Source: JAYENK01 sp034722035 (GTDB lineage Bacteria > Patescibacteriota > Patescibacteriia > Patescibacteriales > UBA12075). Taken from it: DNA of 29,778 bases. Of this stretch, positions 14,096 to 22,202 are shown piece by piece; positions within the stretch are counted from its first letter, which is position 1, and the number at the start of each line of letters is the position of its first letter. A program made the translations under genes and the position numbers. The stretch covers positions 1 to 29,778 of the forward strand of contig JAYENK010000042.1 of NCBI GenBank assembly GCA_034722035.1, given 5' to 3'. The notes under the pieces are model-generated. The model was given only the letters and a program-made list of their open reading frames with translations. It had not been told where the DNA came from and did not search any database.

Positions 14096-16057
14096 TTATT
14101 TCTTATCTTTTGGATCGTCAGTAGAAGATGAGTCTTCAACCTCGCCATCAACTACTTCGTCCTCAGCTTTTTTGGGCTCGTCTTTTTTTACCTGTCCTGA
14201 GTCTGTCGAAGGATCATCACCTTTTTCGTCCTTTTTTGCTTTAGCATCAGCCTCGGCTTGCTGTTGATACATCGCTGCACCAATTTTTTGCGCAACCGCG
14301 TTCATATCTTCCATTTTCTTTTTAATATCATCTATATTGTCAGAGTCTTTTACTTTTTTAAGTTCTTCCAATTTTGTTTCAAGTTCTTTTTTTTCTTCAG
14401 CCTTCATTTTTTCTCCGGATTCTTTTAAAAGCTTCTCGGTGGTAAACACAACTGTATCAGCCTGATTTTTAACCTCTACCTGCTCTTTCTTTTTCTTATC
14501 AGCATCAGCATTAGCTTCTGCGTCTTTTTTCATTTTTTCAATATCTTCTTCCGACAAACCCGAGCTGGCAGTAATAGTTATTTTTTGCTCTTTTCCGCTC
14601 GCTTTATCGGTTGCTTTTACGTTTAAAATTCCATTAGAATCAATATCAAAGGAAACTTCTACCTGTGGTACCCCGCGCGGAGCCGGTAGCAGGCCGTCTA
14701 ACATGAATCGTCCCAATGTCTTGTTATCAGCCGCCATTGAACGCTCCCCTTGCAAAACATGAATCTCAACACTTGGCTGATTGTCAGCTGCGGTGGAAAA
14801 TATCTGCGTTTTACTGGTTGGGATCGTAGTATTGCGCTCAATTAATGGCGTGGATACTGAGCCTAGAGTTTCAATGCCAAGTGTTAGCGGCGTCACATCC
14901 AAAAGCAAGACATCCTTAACATCTCCTTGCAACACACCGGCTTGCACTGCCGCACCAATCGCTACCACTTCATCCGGGTTAACTCCCAAGTGTGGTTCTT
15001 TATTGAAAAACTCTTTAACTTTCTCTCTGACCATTGGCATACGCGTCATTCCACCTACCATAATTACTTCTTCAATATCTTTGGCCTCAAAACCGGCATC
15101 TTTTAAAGCGTTCTTACATGGAATTAAAGTTTTTTCCACTAAATCTCCAACCAACTCTTCCAGTTTGGCGCGAGTCAATTTTATCACCAAATGCTTTGGT
15201 CCATTTTCATCTGTGGTAATGAAAGGTTGATTAATTTCTGTTTCCATAGTCGTAGACAATTCAATCTTAGCTTTCTCCGCCGCCTCTTTAATGCGCTGCA
15301 AAGATAAAGTATCTTTAGAAAGATCAATTCCTTGATCTTTTTTAAATTCTTCAATTATCCAATCAATAATTCTCTTATCAAAATCCTCTCCACCTAAATG
15401 AGTGTCGCCGTTTGTAGCTTTTACTTCAACCGTATCTTCAGACACATCCAAAACCGACACGTCAAAAGTACCGCCGCCAAGATCGTAAACCGCAATTTGC
15501 TGGCCTTTTTTCTTGTCAAAACCGTAAGCCAAGGCGGCCGCAGTTGGTTCGTTTATAATACGCTTGACTTCCAAGCCGGCAATTTTGCCGGCATCTTTAG
15601 TCGCCTGACGTTGAGCATCACTAAAATAAGCCGGGACAGTAATAACCGCTTCTTTAATTTCTTCGCCCAATTTTGCTTCTGCATCTGTTTTTAATTTACC
15701 GAGAATCATCGCAGAAATCTCCTGCGGAGTGTGGTCTTTGCCGTTGATTGTCGCTTTAACTCCGTCACCGGCTTTCACAATTTTAAAAGGAGAATTTTTT
15801 ATATCTTCCTGCACTTCCTCTTCTTCAAATTTTCTTCCAATCAAACGCTTAGCCGCAAATACTGTATTCTCCGGATTCGTCACAGCCTGACGCTTTGCAG
15901 TTTGCCCCACAAGACGTTCATTATTCTTGGAAATAGCCACAATTGAAGGAGTTGTTCTGTTTCCCTCGGCATTTTCTAAAATTTTGGGTTTTCCACCCTC
16001 GATTATTGCCATGGCACTATTAGTAGTCCCAAGGTCTATTCCTAAAATTTTACTCAT
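14096..16057 (-). CDS. dnaK: Chaperone protein DnaK (Hsp70)
   Basis: This 653-residue ATP-dependent chaperone is essentially full length. The nucleotide-binding domain has GIDLGTTNS (6-14), YDLGGGTFDVSVLD, GEDFDKRI and VGGMTRMP. The substrate domain includes DVTPLTLGIETLG and is followed by the helical lid. The C-terminal tail is lysine/aspartate rich. At residues 616-622 it contains PSTDSGQ, encoded by a CCTTCGAC...CTCAGGACAG repeat (14191-14215), apparently a repeat inserted in frame into the disordered tail. The tail ends DDPKDKK rather than with the EEVD-like acidic end of many relatives. It is in the HrcA-controlled operon. Confidence 0.97.
   Translation of the reverse strand: MSKILGIDLGTTNSAMAIIEGGKPKILENAEGNRTTPSIVAISKNNERLVGQTAKRQAVTNPENTVFAAKRLIGRKFEEEEVQEDIKNSPFKIVKAGDGVKATINGKDHTPQEISAMILGKLKTDAEAKLGEEIKEAVITVPAYFSDAQRQATKDAGKIAGLEVKRIINEPTAAALAYGFDKKKGQQIAVYDLGGGTFDVSVLDVSEDTVEVKATNGDTHLGGEDFDKRIIDWIIEEFKKDQGIDLSKDTLSLQRIKEAAEKAKIELSTTMETEINQPFITTDENGPKHLVIKLTRAKLEELVGDLVEKTLIPCKNALKDAGFEAKDIEEVIMVGGMTRMPMVREKVKEFFNKEPHLGVNPDEVVAIGAAVQAGVLQGDVKDVLLLDVTPLTLGIETLGSVSTPLIERNTTIPTSKTQIFSTAADNQPSVEIHVLQGERSMAADNKTLGRFMLDGLLPAPRGVPQVEVSFDIDSNGILNVKATDKASGKEQKITITASSGLSEEDIEKMKKDAEANADADKKKKEQVEVKNQADTVVFTTEKLLKESGEKMKAEEKKELETKLEELKKVKDSDNIDDIKKKMEDMNAVAQKIGAAMYQQQAEADAKAKKDEKGDDPSTDSGQVKKDEPKKAEDEVVDGEVEDSSSTDDPKDKK
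14191..14215 (-). repeat. CCTTCGAC...CTCAGGA-type repeat inside dnaK
   Basis: On the minus strand the 25 nt read GATCCTTCGACAG followed by ACTCAGGACAGG. This resembles a short dispersed repeat that I recall from many environmental genomes, where in-frame copies give PSTxSGQ in proteins. A related form lies at 23252-23290 before mreB. Confidence 0.65.
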
Positions 16058-16126
16058 ATCTTTTTAAATTTATTATTAATTTATTAATTTAATTTCTTTA
16101 AATAATTTTATATACTTTTTTAATTC

Positions 16127-17113
16127 TTAATTTTTAATTGATGTTATCATTTGCTTAAAACTTTCAAGTGGCATCATACCGAAATCACTATTCATAAAAA
16201 CCAATCCCTTGTAATCTGCGCTATCCAAATTAAGTAAAACCGCAACATTACCACCAATATCAACTGCTAAACCGTCTGCCTCCGGATCGATTACAAAGCT
16301 ATTTTTATCGATTAAAAGCGCTTTCTTGTCTGAAGCTGTCTTTAATATTTCAGCCGGCTTAACTTCATGCTCATTTTCATTAAATGCCAAGAAAAAATAA
16401 TCACCATTATCCTCCATAAATCCTTGATTGTCAGTAACGGCAATCACCTCGACAGCTTTCTCTTTATCAAACTCCAAATCCGCGCTAATACCACCAAATA
16501 CTAATTTTTCATTATCACTAAAAGTACCAATAAATTTAGTACCGCTTGCAATTTCGGTCTTGGTAACAACAACCTCGCCAAAAACTGCCGGATAAGTAAA
16601 GCCAAAACCAAGTTCATCATCGTTAAAAACAATTTTTGCTTTATCGAGCAGGGCGATTCTTCTGTTCATCTCTTCGCTTTTTTCTTTTAACTTCTGATTT
16701 TCATCTTCTACTCCGGTTAACTTGTTTTTTAAATTACGCAAGCGCTCCTCAAAAGTAACTTCGGTTTCCATGGCTTCTTGTCTCGCTTCAGTCAAGCTGG
16801 TTTTAGCGATATTATTTTGCCAGGCATAAATTCCCGCGCCAACAATCAAAGCCGGAACCATCATGGCTAATACAAATTTTATAATACCGCCCCCTTTGCC
16901 CACCCTTGCCTTTACTGTCGGCTTTTGAAGCATTTTTTTCGCTGGCTTCGCTTTAGCAGTCGACTGAGTAACCGACTTAGCCTTTGGCGTCGATTTTGGT
17001 CGAGCCACAGATCTAATTTTGGCCGTTGGTCTAGACGCTGATTTTTTTGCTGGAATTTTTTCTTCCCTCTCGTCTTGAACAGAGATTTTTATTCCACTAT
17101 TATTTTCTGGCAT
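16127..17113 (-). CDS. Unknown membrane protein with basic N-terminus and coiled coil
   Basis: I do not recognise this 328-residue protein. The layout is a Lys/Ala/Pro/Ser-rich basic cytoplasmic region (about 20-75), one membrane segment (77-97), and a coiled coil (about 105-160, with NKLTGVEDENQKLKEKSEEM). A globular extracytoplasmic domain then begins FGFTYPAVFGEV, a pattern reminiscent of PsbP-like secreted domains. Its context is unusual: between hsp20 and dnaK in the chaperone operon, 13 nt after hsp20 and 69 nt before dnaK. It may sense or buffer envelope stress, but this is inference from the neighbourhood only. Confidence 0.8.
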   Translation of the reverse strand: MPENNSGIKISVQDEREEKIPAKKSASRPTAKIRSVARPKSTPKAKSVTQSTAKAKPAKKMLQKPTVKARVGKGGGIIKFVLAMMVPALIVGAGIYAWQNNIAKTSLTEARQEAMETEVTFEERLRNLKNKLTGVEDENQKLKEKSEEMNRRIALLDKAKIVFNDDELGFGFTYPAVFGEVVVTKTEIASGTKFIGTFSDNEKLVFGGISADLEFDKEKAVEVIAVTDNQGFMEDNGDYFFLAFNENEHEVKPAEILKTASDKKALLIDKNSFVIDPEADGLAVDIGGNVAVLLNLDSADYKGLVFMNSDFGMMPLESFKQMITSIKN

Positions 17114-17126
17114 TTTAATTTATTAT

Positions 17127-17531
17127 TTATTTCTTCTTTGTTTCGACTTTAATATTTTTTGCTTTGGTTTTTGACGCTTTTGGAATTATAATTTTTAATA
17201 CGCCGCCATTAGCCACAGCCTTAGCCTTATCGCCGAAAACATGCGTCGGCAAAGGAACGCTACGATAAAAACCGCCACGATGTATTTCTTTGCGATAATA
17301 ATTCTTCTCATCAATTTCGCTTTTCTTTTCGCTCTCGCCCTTAATACAAAGAACATCGTTCTCAATCGAAACACTTACTTTGTCCGGATCAATTCCAGAC
17401 AATTGCGTTTCCACTACCACGTTATTTTTATCTTCATACATATCAATTGCCGGGGTAAAACCGGATTTAATTTTATCCATCTCCTCGAAAGGCTCTATAT
17501 CGAAGAATGGAGACCATTTAATCAAAGCCAT
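17127..17531 (-). CDS. Small heat shock protein, Hsp20/alpha-crystallin family
   Basis: This 134-residue ATP-independent holdase has an N-terminal arm WSPFFDIEPFEEM, an alpha-crystallin domain from about residue 26 to 118 (PAIDMYEDKNNVVVE at its start, LSGIDPDKVSVSIEND in the middle) and the closing motif NGGVLKIIIPK. A short basic tail follows. An I-x-I/V-type motif (IKV) is near the end. It lies after grpE in the CIRCE-controlled operon, which fits heat induction. Confidence 0.93.
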   Translation of the reverse strand: MALIKWSPFFDIEPFEEMDKIKSGFTPAIDMYEDKNNVVVETQLSGIDPDKVSVSIENDVLCIKGESEKKSEIDEKNYYRKEIHRGGFYRSVPLPTHVFGDKAKAVANGGVLKIIIPKASKTKAKNIKVETKKK

Positions 17532-17556
17532 AAATTTAAAATTTAATTTTTATAAA

Positions 17557-18010
17557 CTAAGTCAGGCTTACTCTGGCTGGAATTATCACTTTTCCATTAA
17601 GCTCGTAGCCTGATTTAATGATCGACTTAACTTTTTCACCTTTACCTTCTATTGCTTCCATTTTATTTGAATCAAATTTTTTATTTTTAATTTCAATTTC
17701 ACTTACACCGAGGCTAGTTAGGGCATCTTTAAATTGCTTAACGACAAATTTAATTCCTTCGGCCCAACCGCTTTCCTGCGCTTTTTTATCAACATGCTTC
17801 AATGATTCTTTTAAATTATCATAAACTGGCAGCATTTCCAAAATCAATCGCTCATTAGCATATTTAATAAATTCTTGTTTTTCTTCCATGCCTCGCTTAA
17901 GTAAATTCTGATAATCGGCCAGTGCCCGTTTATATCTCCCTTCCATTTCTTCATAACTAATTTTGTCTTCTTTGTTCTTTTTTTTATCAAAATGTTTTTT
18001 ATTCTTTTTT
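17557..18010 (-). CDS. grpE: Nucleotide exchange factor GrpE, 5' end lost in assembly gap
   Basis: GrpE releases ADP from DnaK. The visible reading frame runs without stop from the N gap at 18011 down to 17557 (about 151 codons). The first ATG at 17946 is inside the conserved helix, which continues upstream as KISYEE before EGRYKRALADYQNLLKRG, so the true start is upstream, in or very near the gap. The family signature is complete: the long helix, LPVYDNLKESLKH, EGIKFVVKQFKDALTSLGV, and the beta domain ending GYELNGKVIIPARVSL. The residues just after the gap are Lys-rich, as in many GrpE N-termini. Confidence 0.9.
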
Positions 18011-18020
18011 NNNNNNNNNN
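18011..18020. other. Assembly gap (10 N) in grpE/hrcA junction
   Basis: Ten N stand between the visible part of grpE and 8 bases before the hrcA stop codon. The real length of the gap is unknown; 10 may be a placeholder. It hides the grpE start codon. Confidence 0.97.
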
Positions 18021-18028
18021 AATATTAT

Positions 18029-18718
18029 TTACTTTTCACAAATTTGATTATTTATCAATTTTATTAAATTTAAATTTTCCTCATAATCCATTCGCATCGG
18101 ACCAACTACACCAAACAAGCCAATATTTTCCTCTAGCTTATATTTAGCTAAAACTGTGCCGAATAAATTACCAAAAGGATTTTTCTCGCCCAAAGCAACT
18201 TCGGTCTCAAAACCATATTCATCAAAAATCTGATTAACAATCTCATCAATCCGATCAATCACAGCCGAAATATCATAAAGTACATTGACTTGAGCAAATT
18301 CTGGCTGAGAAAAAAGATTAGAAAGGCCGGTGTAATAAACATTGTGCCGATGAAAAGCCCAAAATACGGCCAGATTGCTTTTATTAGCCAAATACTTAGC
18401 AATTTTTTTAAGCCCGATTTCACTTTTATCATTTAATAATCTATCAAATTCTTTGTCTTTAAATATTTTCTCCTTCTTCTTTTTCTTTATTTGCCTCAAA
18501 TAATAATTATATGCTTTTTCGCTCGGAACACGTCCGGCGCTAATGTGTGGCTGGATAATATAGCCTTCATCTTCCAGAATGGCCATATCATTTCGAACTG
18601 TAGCCGGCGAAACATCAAGTTTGTGCTTGCCCGCAATCACTTCGGACCCAATCGGCACTCCGGTTTTAATGTACTCTTTAACTATAATATTTAATATCTG
18701 CTCTTTTCTTGAGTCCAT
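18029..18718 (-). CDS. hrcA: Heat-inducible transcription repressor HrcA (short form)
   Basis: HrcA binds CIRCE operators and silences chaperone genes until stress. From the ATG at 18718 (MDSRKEQIL) it has 229 residues. A TTG at 18730 would add four. The winged helix is clear: SPATVRNDMAILEDEGYI and HISAGRVPSEKAYNYYL. The later part keeps GLSNLFSQPEF and the C-terminal GLFGVVGPMRMDYE motif. It is about 110 residues shorter than the usual 340 or so, with the central part reduced, yet both ends are intact and a perfect CIRCE lies upstream, so it should be functional. Confidence 0.94.
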   Translation of the reverse strand: MDSRKEQILNIIVKEYIKTGVPIGSEVIAGKHKLDVSPATVRNDMAILEDEGYIIQPHISAGRVPSEKAYNYYLRQIKKKKKEKIFKDKEFDRLLNDKSEIGLKKIAKYLANKSNLAVFWAFHRHNVYYTGLSNLFSQPEFAQVNVLYDISAVIDRIDEIVNQIFDEYGFETEVALGEKNPFGNLFGTVLAKYKLEENIGLFGVVGPMRMDYEENLNLIKLINNQICEK

Positions 18719-18752
18719 ATAATTTTTCAAAAAAATTTATACCACATTAAGT

Positions 18753-18782
18753 ATTGTAGCGCAATTAGCACTCACCTGTCAA
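18753..18782 (-). promoter_or_regulatory. Sigma-70-type promoter of the chaperone operon
   Basis: On the minus strand a perfect TTGACA (18777-18782), an 18-nt spacer and TACAAT (18753-18758). The -35 box lies within the CIRCE spacer. The predicted start is near 18746, leaving a leader of roughly 28 nt before the hrcA ATG, with no Shine-Dalgarno sequence in it. Confidence 0.88.
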
Positions 18783-18791
18783 GAGTGCTAA
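18765..18791. promoter_or_regulatory. CIRCE operator (HrcA binding site)
   Basis: The sequence TTAGCACTC, 9 nt, GAGTGCTAA is a perfect match to the CIRCE consensus. It covers the -35 box of the hrcA promoter, so bound HrcA would block RNA polymerase. It is the only CIRCE I see in the window, so hrcA, grpE, hsp20, dnaK and dnaJ should be induced together from here. Confidence 0.97.
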
Positions 18792-18838
18792 AAAACAACC
18801 TTAGATAGAATGAGAATTAACCTGATACAAGGTCGTTT
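18790..18838 (-). terminator. Terminator after mrdA, fused to the CIRCE region
   Basis: On the minus strand AAACGACCTT (18838-18829) pairs with AAGGTTGTTT (18802-18793), 10 bp with one G-T pair, across a 26-nt loop. Six T in a row (18795-18790) close the hairpin. The stem begins within the mrdA stop codon and the T-run enters the CIRCE. The large loop makes it less certain than a compact hairpin. Confidence 0.55.
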
Positions 18839-20852
18839 ATTCTTTTTTATACTCCCCAAAATACCACTCTAAATACTCTCTCGCAACCGGAACAGCGGTA
18901 ACATCACCTCCACCACCCTCTTCAATTAATATAGTAATCACCAATTCGGGATCATCATACGGAGCAAAACCGGTAAACCAAGCGTGAGTGTCGTGTTTAG
19001 ATGACCATTGAGCAGTACCAGTTTTACCCGCCACTTTAGCTGGTACTGTTTGCAAACTTCGAGCTGAACCGGCCGTCACGGCTTGACGCATGCCTTCACG
19101 TACAACATGGATATTATATGGCGCGATAAAATCTTCACGTACCGGCGCGTTGTTGGACTCGCCAAAAGATTGGTCCGCACCGGTTAATATTTCTTTGATA
19201 AAATGTGGTCGATACAATTTACCCCCATTGGCAAAAACACTAGTAAACATCGCTACCTGAAGCGGTGTGGTCAAAAGATCACCCTGTCCAATCGCAAAAT
19301 GATAGGTGTCCCCTATGTACCAACTCTCTCCTTTATACTCTTCTTTCCATTCCCGATTCGGCAAAAAACCACTAGCCTCTCCGGCCAAATCTATTCCGGT
19401 TTGTTTGCCCAAACCGAACAATTCACCGTAAACGGACAAACGGTCAACGCCAAGACCTTGAAAATCCTTGTATCCACCGCCAATATTATAAAAATAAGTA
19501 TTAACTGATTCGGCAATCGCCCGACGCGCGTCCACCATCCCATGTCCACCGGCACGCCAGTCCGGAAAAAACCATTGTCCGATACTAATCCCGCCGATTG
19601 ATAAAAATTTTGTATTCTCGCTTACAATTCGCTCTTCTAAGGCAGCCGCTAACCAAACCGGTTTTATAGTCGAGCCAGACGGATATTCACCACTGATTGC
19701 CCGATTAAATAAAGGCTTGTCTGCATGATTAATCAAAATTTTATAGTCTTCTTGCGATATGCCCTGTGCAAATAAATTATTATTGTAAGCCGGCAAAGAA
19801 ACCATCGCAATAACTTCTCCGTTGTTTGGATCCAGTAAAATCGCTATTCCTTTTGTTTTGTCTATTTTTTCTAATTGTTTTGATAATATTTTCTCAAGCT
19901 CTAATTGTTGTCTAATATCAATTGAAAGAAGCAGATTGTGTCCATCAACCGGTTCGATCTGCCGAATAATCTTTTTCTCTTTTCCAAGCGCATCAACCTC
20001 AATATGTTTTTTACCGCTCTGTCCTCTAAGTTCATTCTCCCAAAAATATTCAATCCCCATTTTACCAATATAATCTATCAGCAAATACTCATCTCCATAT
20101 TGCTCTAGCTCGATATCATTAATTTTACCGGTATAACCAATAATATGCGATAAAGAATGTCGCGAATTTTTCTCTGCCTCATATTCATCAAACAGATCAT
20201 ACACAGGATAAAACCGTTTGGTTTTATTCGTCAATATAACGCCCGGCCAAATGTCAGCTTCAAGCATCAATTTAATCGCCGGTTCATACGAAATTTTATC
20301 GATTACGAACAAAGGGCGGTACGACTCTAAGCTGCCCGGCTCGACTTGCGCGTATTTTTCCTGAAGCTCACTCATTGATATGTTTCCACTTATATTTTCA
20401 ATAATTTTAAATATGCGTTTTCTCTCTTCTTTCTCGTCCGGCATATCGGCCGGAATAAAATAAAGCATAAAATTAGCCTGATTCCTAACTAAAGCTCGCC
20501 TTTCCCTATCATATATCACTCCCCGCCTAGCCTCAACCCGTTCTATTCTAATCCTATTCCCTTCTGCCAATTCATAATAATATTCGCCATGCATAATTTG
20601 CAAATAAGCGCTTTTAGCCAGAAGAACAAACATAGCTAAAAATAAAAACGAAGCAAATACGATTAATATTTTATAATTAAAATTATTGCCAACGGTTTCC
20701 ATTTCACTATAATTCTCAAAGTAAGCATCTTCCGCCCATTTTGCCCGATAAGTTCCGCTTAATTTAGAATCATTAAACTTATCATCTCGAACAACAAAAG
20801 GATCATGTTTGCACTGCTTATTATTTGGTTTTATATATTTAAAACGCTTCAT
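18837..20852 (-). CDS. mrdA: Penicillin-binding protein 2, elongasome transpeptidase
   Basis: This 671-residue class B PBP cross-links peptidoglycan during side-wall growth. It has a membrane anchor at about 61-80, the dimerisation (pedestal) region starting near RVEARRGVIYDR, and the transpeptidase domain with STIK (Ser394), SVN (449-451) and KTGTAQW (610-616). The cytoplasmic N-terminus before the anchor is about 60 residues, longer than in the E. coli enzyme (about 20). It is the last gene of the mreB-mreC-mreD-mrdA operon; its start overlaps the mreD stop by 4 nt. Confidence 0.95.
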   Translation of the reverse strand: MKRFKYIKPNNKQCKHDPFVVRDDKFNDSKLSGTYRAKWAEDAYFENYSEMETVGNNFNYKILIVFASFLFLAMFVLLAKSAYLQIMHGEYYYELAEGNRIRIERVEARRGVIYDRERRALVRNQANFMLYFIPADMPDEKEERKRIFKIIENISGNISMSELQEKYAQVEPGSLESYRPLFVIDKISYEPAIKLMLEADIWPGVILTNKTKRFYPVYDLFDEYEAEKNSRHSLSHIIGYTGKINDIELEQYGDEYLLIDYIGKMGIEYFWENELRGQSGKKHIEVDALGKEKKIIRQIEPVDGHNLLLSIDIRQQLELEKILSKQLEKIDKTKGIAILLDPNNGEVIAMVSLPAYNNNLFAQGISQEDYKILINHADKPLFNRAISGEYPSGSTIKPVWLAAALEERIVSENTKFLSIGGISIGQWFFPDWRAGGHGMVDARRAIAESVNTYFYNIGGGYKDFQGLGVDRLSVYGELFGLGKQTGIDLAGEASGFLPNREWKEEYKGESWYIGDTYHFAIGQGDLLTTPLQVAMFTSVFANGGKLYRPHFIKEILTGADQSFGESNNAPVREDFIAPYNIHVVREGMRQAVTAGSARSLQTVPAKVAGKTGTAQWSSKHDTHAWFTGFAPYDDPELVITILIEEGGGGDVTAVPVAREYLEWYFGEYKKE

Positions 20853-21385
20853 CTTGTTTTGGGTAATAAAAACACCGGCCTTAAACGCCGACTGATAAAT
20901 GCTAAAAAATAAAACAAAATAGCGGTAAAAATTACATTTAGAAAAATAGCTGACAATTGATTAAACCAAAATATTTTATTTAATATAATATAAGTATCGA
21001 TATTGGCAAAAAAAGAATTGAGCGAATAAAACAAATAAGACCATATTCTAAATGTTACGGTTGCGGCTATAATCAAAACGAGATAAGTATAAACCGATTG
21101 ATTGGTCAAAAAATTTATATGTAAAAAATAAACCAACGCGATTGTTATAACTATCCCGAACAAATAAAGCCCAAAGGGAGAAAATAATGTCAAATCAAAA
21201 AATAAACCGGCTCCAAAGGCTAAACACCAAGTAAATATTTTTTTTGACAAACCAACCGCATACACCAAAAAAATTAAAATTAAATTTAAATTACTGAAAA
21301 TACCAGACAAACTGTTAACTAGAGAAATTTGCAAGGCAGACAATATAAAAACAATCATTAAATATAATAGTATTCTCTTATACAT
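20849..21385 (-). CDS. mreD: Rod shape-determining protein MreD
   Basis: This 178-residue, strongly hydrophobic protein has about five membrane segments, with the typical pattern FLVYAVGLSKK and FGAGLFFDLTLFSPFGLYLF near the middle (the conserved G..FDL..PFG segment). MreD links MreC and the PBP2/RodA complex at the membrane. It is between mreC (4 nt gap) and mrdA (4 nt overlap), which supports the assignment. Confidence 0.88.
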   Translation of the reverse strand: MYKRILLYLMIVFILSALQISLVNSLSGIFSNLNLILIFLVYAVGLSKKIFTWCLAFGAGLFFDLTLFSPFGLYLFGIVITIALVYFLHINFLTNQSVYTYLVLIIAATVTFRIWSYLFYSLNSFFANIDTYIILNKIFWFNQLSAIFLNVIFTAILFYFLAFISRRLRPVFLLPKTR

Positions 21386-21389
21386 AAAA

Positions 21390-22196
21390 TCATTGCTTGA
21401 TTACAGCTACTATCAATAAATCATCAACTTTAAAAAAGGGTTCAATTTGCGCGCTTTGCCATAATTCATTGTTTTCTTTGCTTATTGCGATAATTTTACC
21501 AATAGCCAGGCCACGTGGAATAGCTTCTTCTAAGCCGGAGGTAATCACTGTGTCGTCAATTTTTAAAGTTTTGTCTTGGGGAATCGTGTTCATCACCACC
21601 GAAAGACCAAGTTCTCCCATAACAATCCCGCTTGTACCATCACTATTCAGGATACTAACTGCCAAACGACAGCGACTACTATTTAAGACATCAACGCGAG
21701 CGCTAAAATCTTTGACTGCAGTAACTTTACCAACCAAAACTCCACTACTATCAACTATAGCTGCCCCCTTAACAACATCATTTTTTTTTCCACGATTTAT
21801 TATTATTGTTTCAGTGCGACCAGAAACATCGCTAATGTCCCCTCGAGAAATTACTTGACTCACAATATATGAATATTCTTTATTTTCGGTAAAATTCAAA
21901 AGCTTGCGCAAAGCTTGGTTTTCTTCGTCAATTACTTTAAAAGCAATATTTTCCGCGCGAAGCTTATTGAGCTCTTCCCGACTCTTTTTCAACTCGCTAA
22001 GTAAATCTTCTTTATTTCCCTGTTTATTGTAAACCGAATTAAGCCCAAGCGACCAAGATTGAAAAAGGCCCAAAACCGGAGAAAAAATTCGCCCGCCTAC
22101 CTGCTCCAGGGAACTAGTTAGACCAAACCAATTTAAAAAAATAAGCAACCCGATAATTACGGCTGTTATTGTGTAAATTTTATTTTTTTTACGCAT
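21390..22196 (-). CDS. mreC: Rod shape-determining protein MreC
   Basis: This 268-residue protein has an N-terminal membrane anchor (TITAVIIGLLIFLNWFGL, about 9-26), a coiled coil (LLSELKKSREELNKLRAEN), and the two-barrel extracytoplasmic domain with GAAIVDSSGVLVGKV, SRCRLAVSILNSDG and VITSGLEEAIPRGLAIGKI. It organises the elongation machinery under MreB. It begins 6 nt after the mreB stop. Confidence 0.94.
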   Translation of the reverse strand: MRKKNKIYTITAVIIGLLIFLNWFGLTSSLEQVGGRIFSPVLGLFQSWSLGLNSVYNKQGNKEDLLSELKKSREELNKLRAENIAFKVIDEENQALRKLLNFTENKEYSYIVSQVISRGDISDVSGRTETIIINRGKKNDVVKGAAIVDSSGVLVGKVTAVKDFSARVDVLNSSRCRLAVSILNSDGTSGIVMGELGLSVVMNTIPQDKTLKIDDTVITSGLEEAIPRGLAIGKIIAISKENNELWQSAQIEPFFKVDDLLIVAVIKQ

Positions 22197-22202
22197 GAAG
22201 CA

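Noticed and set aside
14781..15230. Long plus-strand open frame (149 codons) opposite dnaK
   Set aside because: It lies fully antisense to a certain gene and shows no domain, so it is a shadow of dnaK codon use.
17557..17946. GrpE as a complete 129-residue protein starting at 17946
   Set aside because: The frame stays open to the assembly gap and the ATG lies inside the conserved coiled-coil helix, so the gene is 5'-truncated by the gap.
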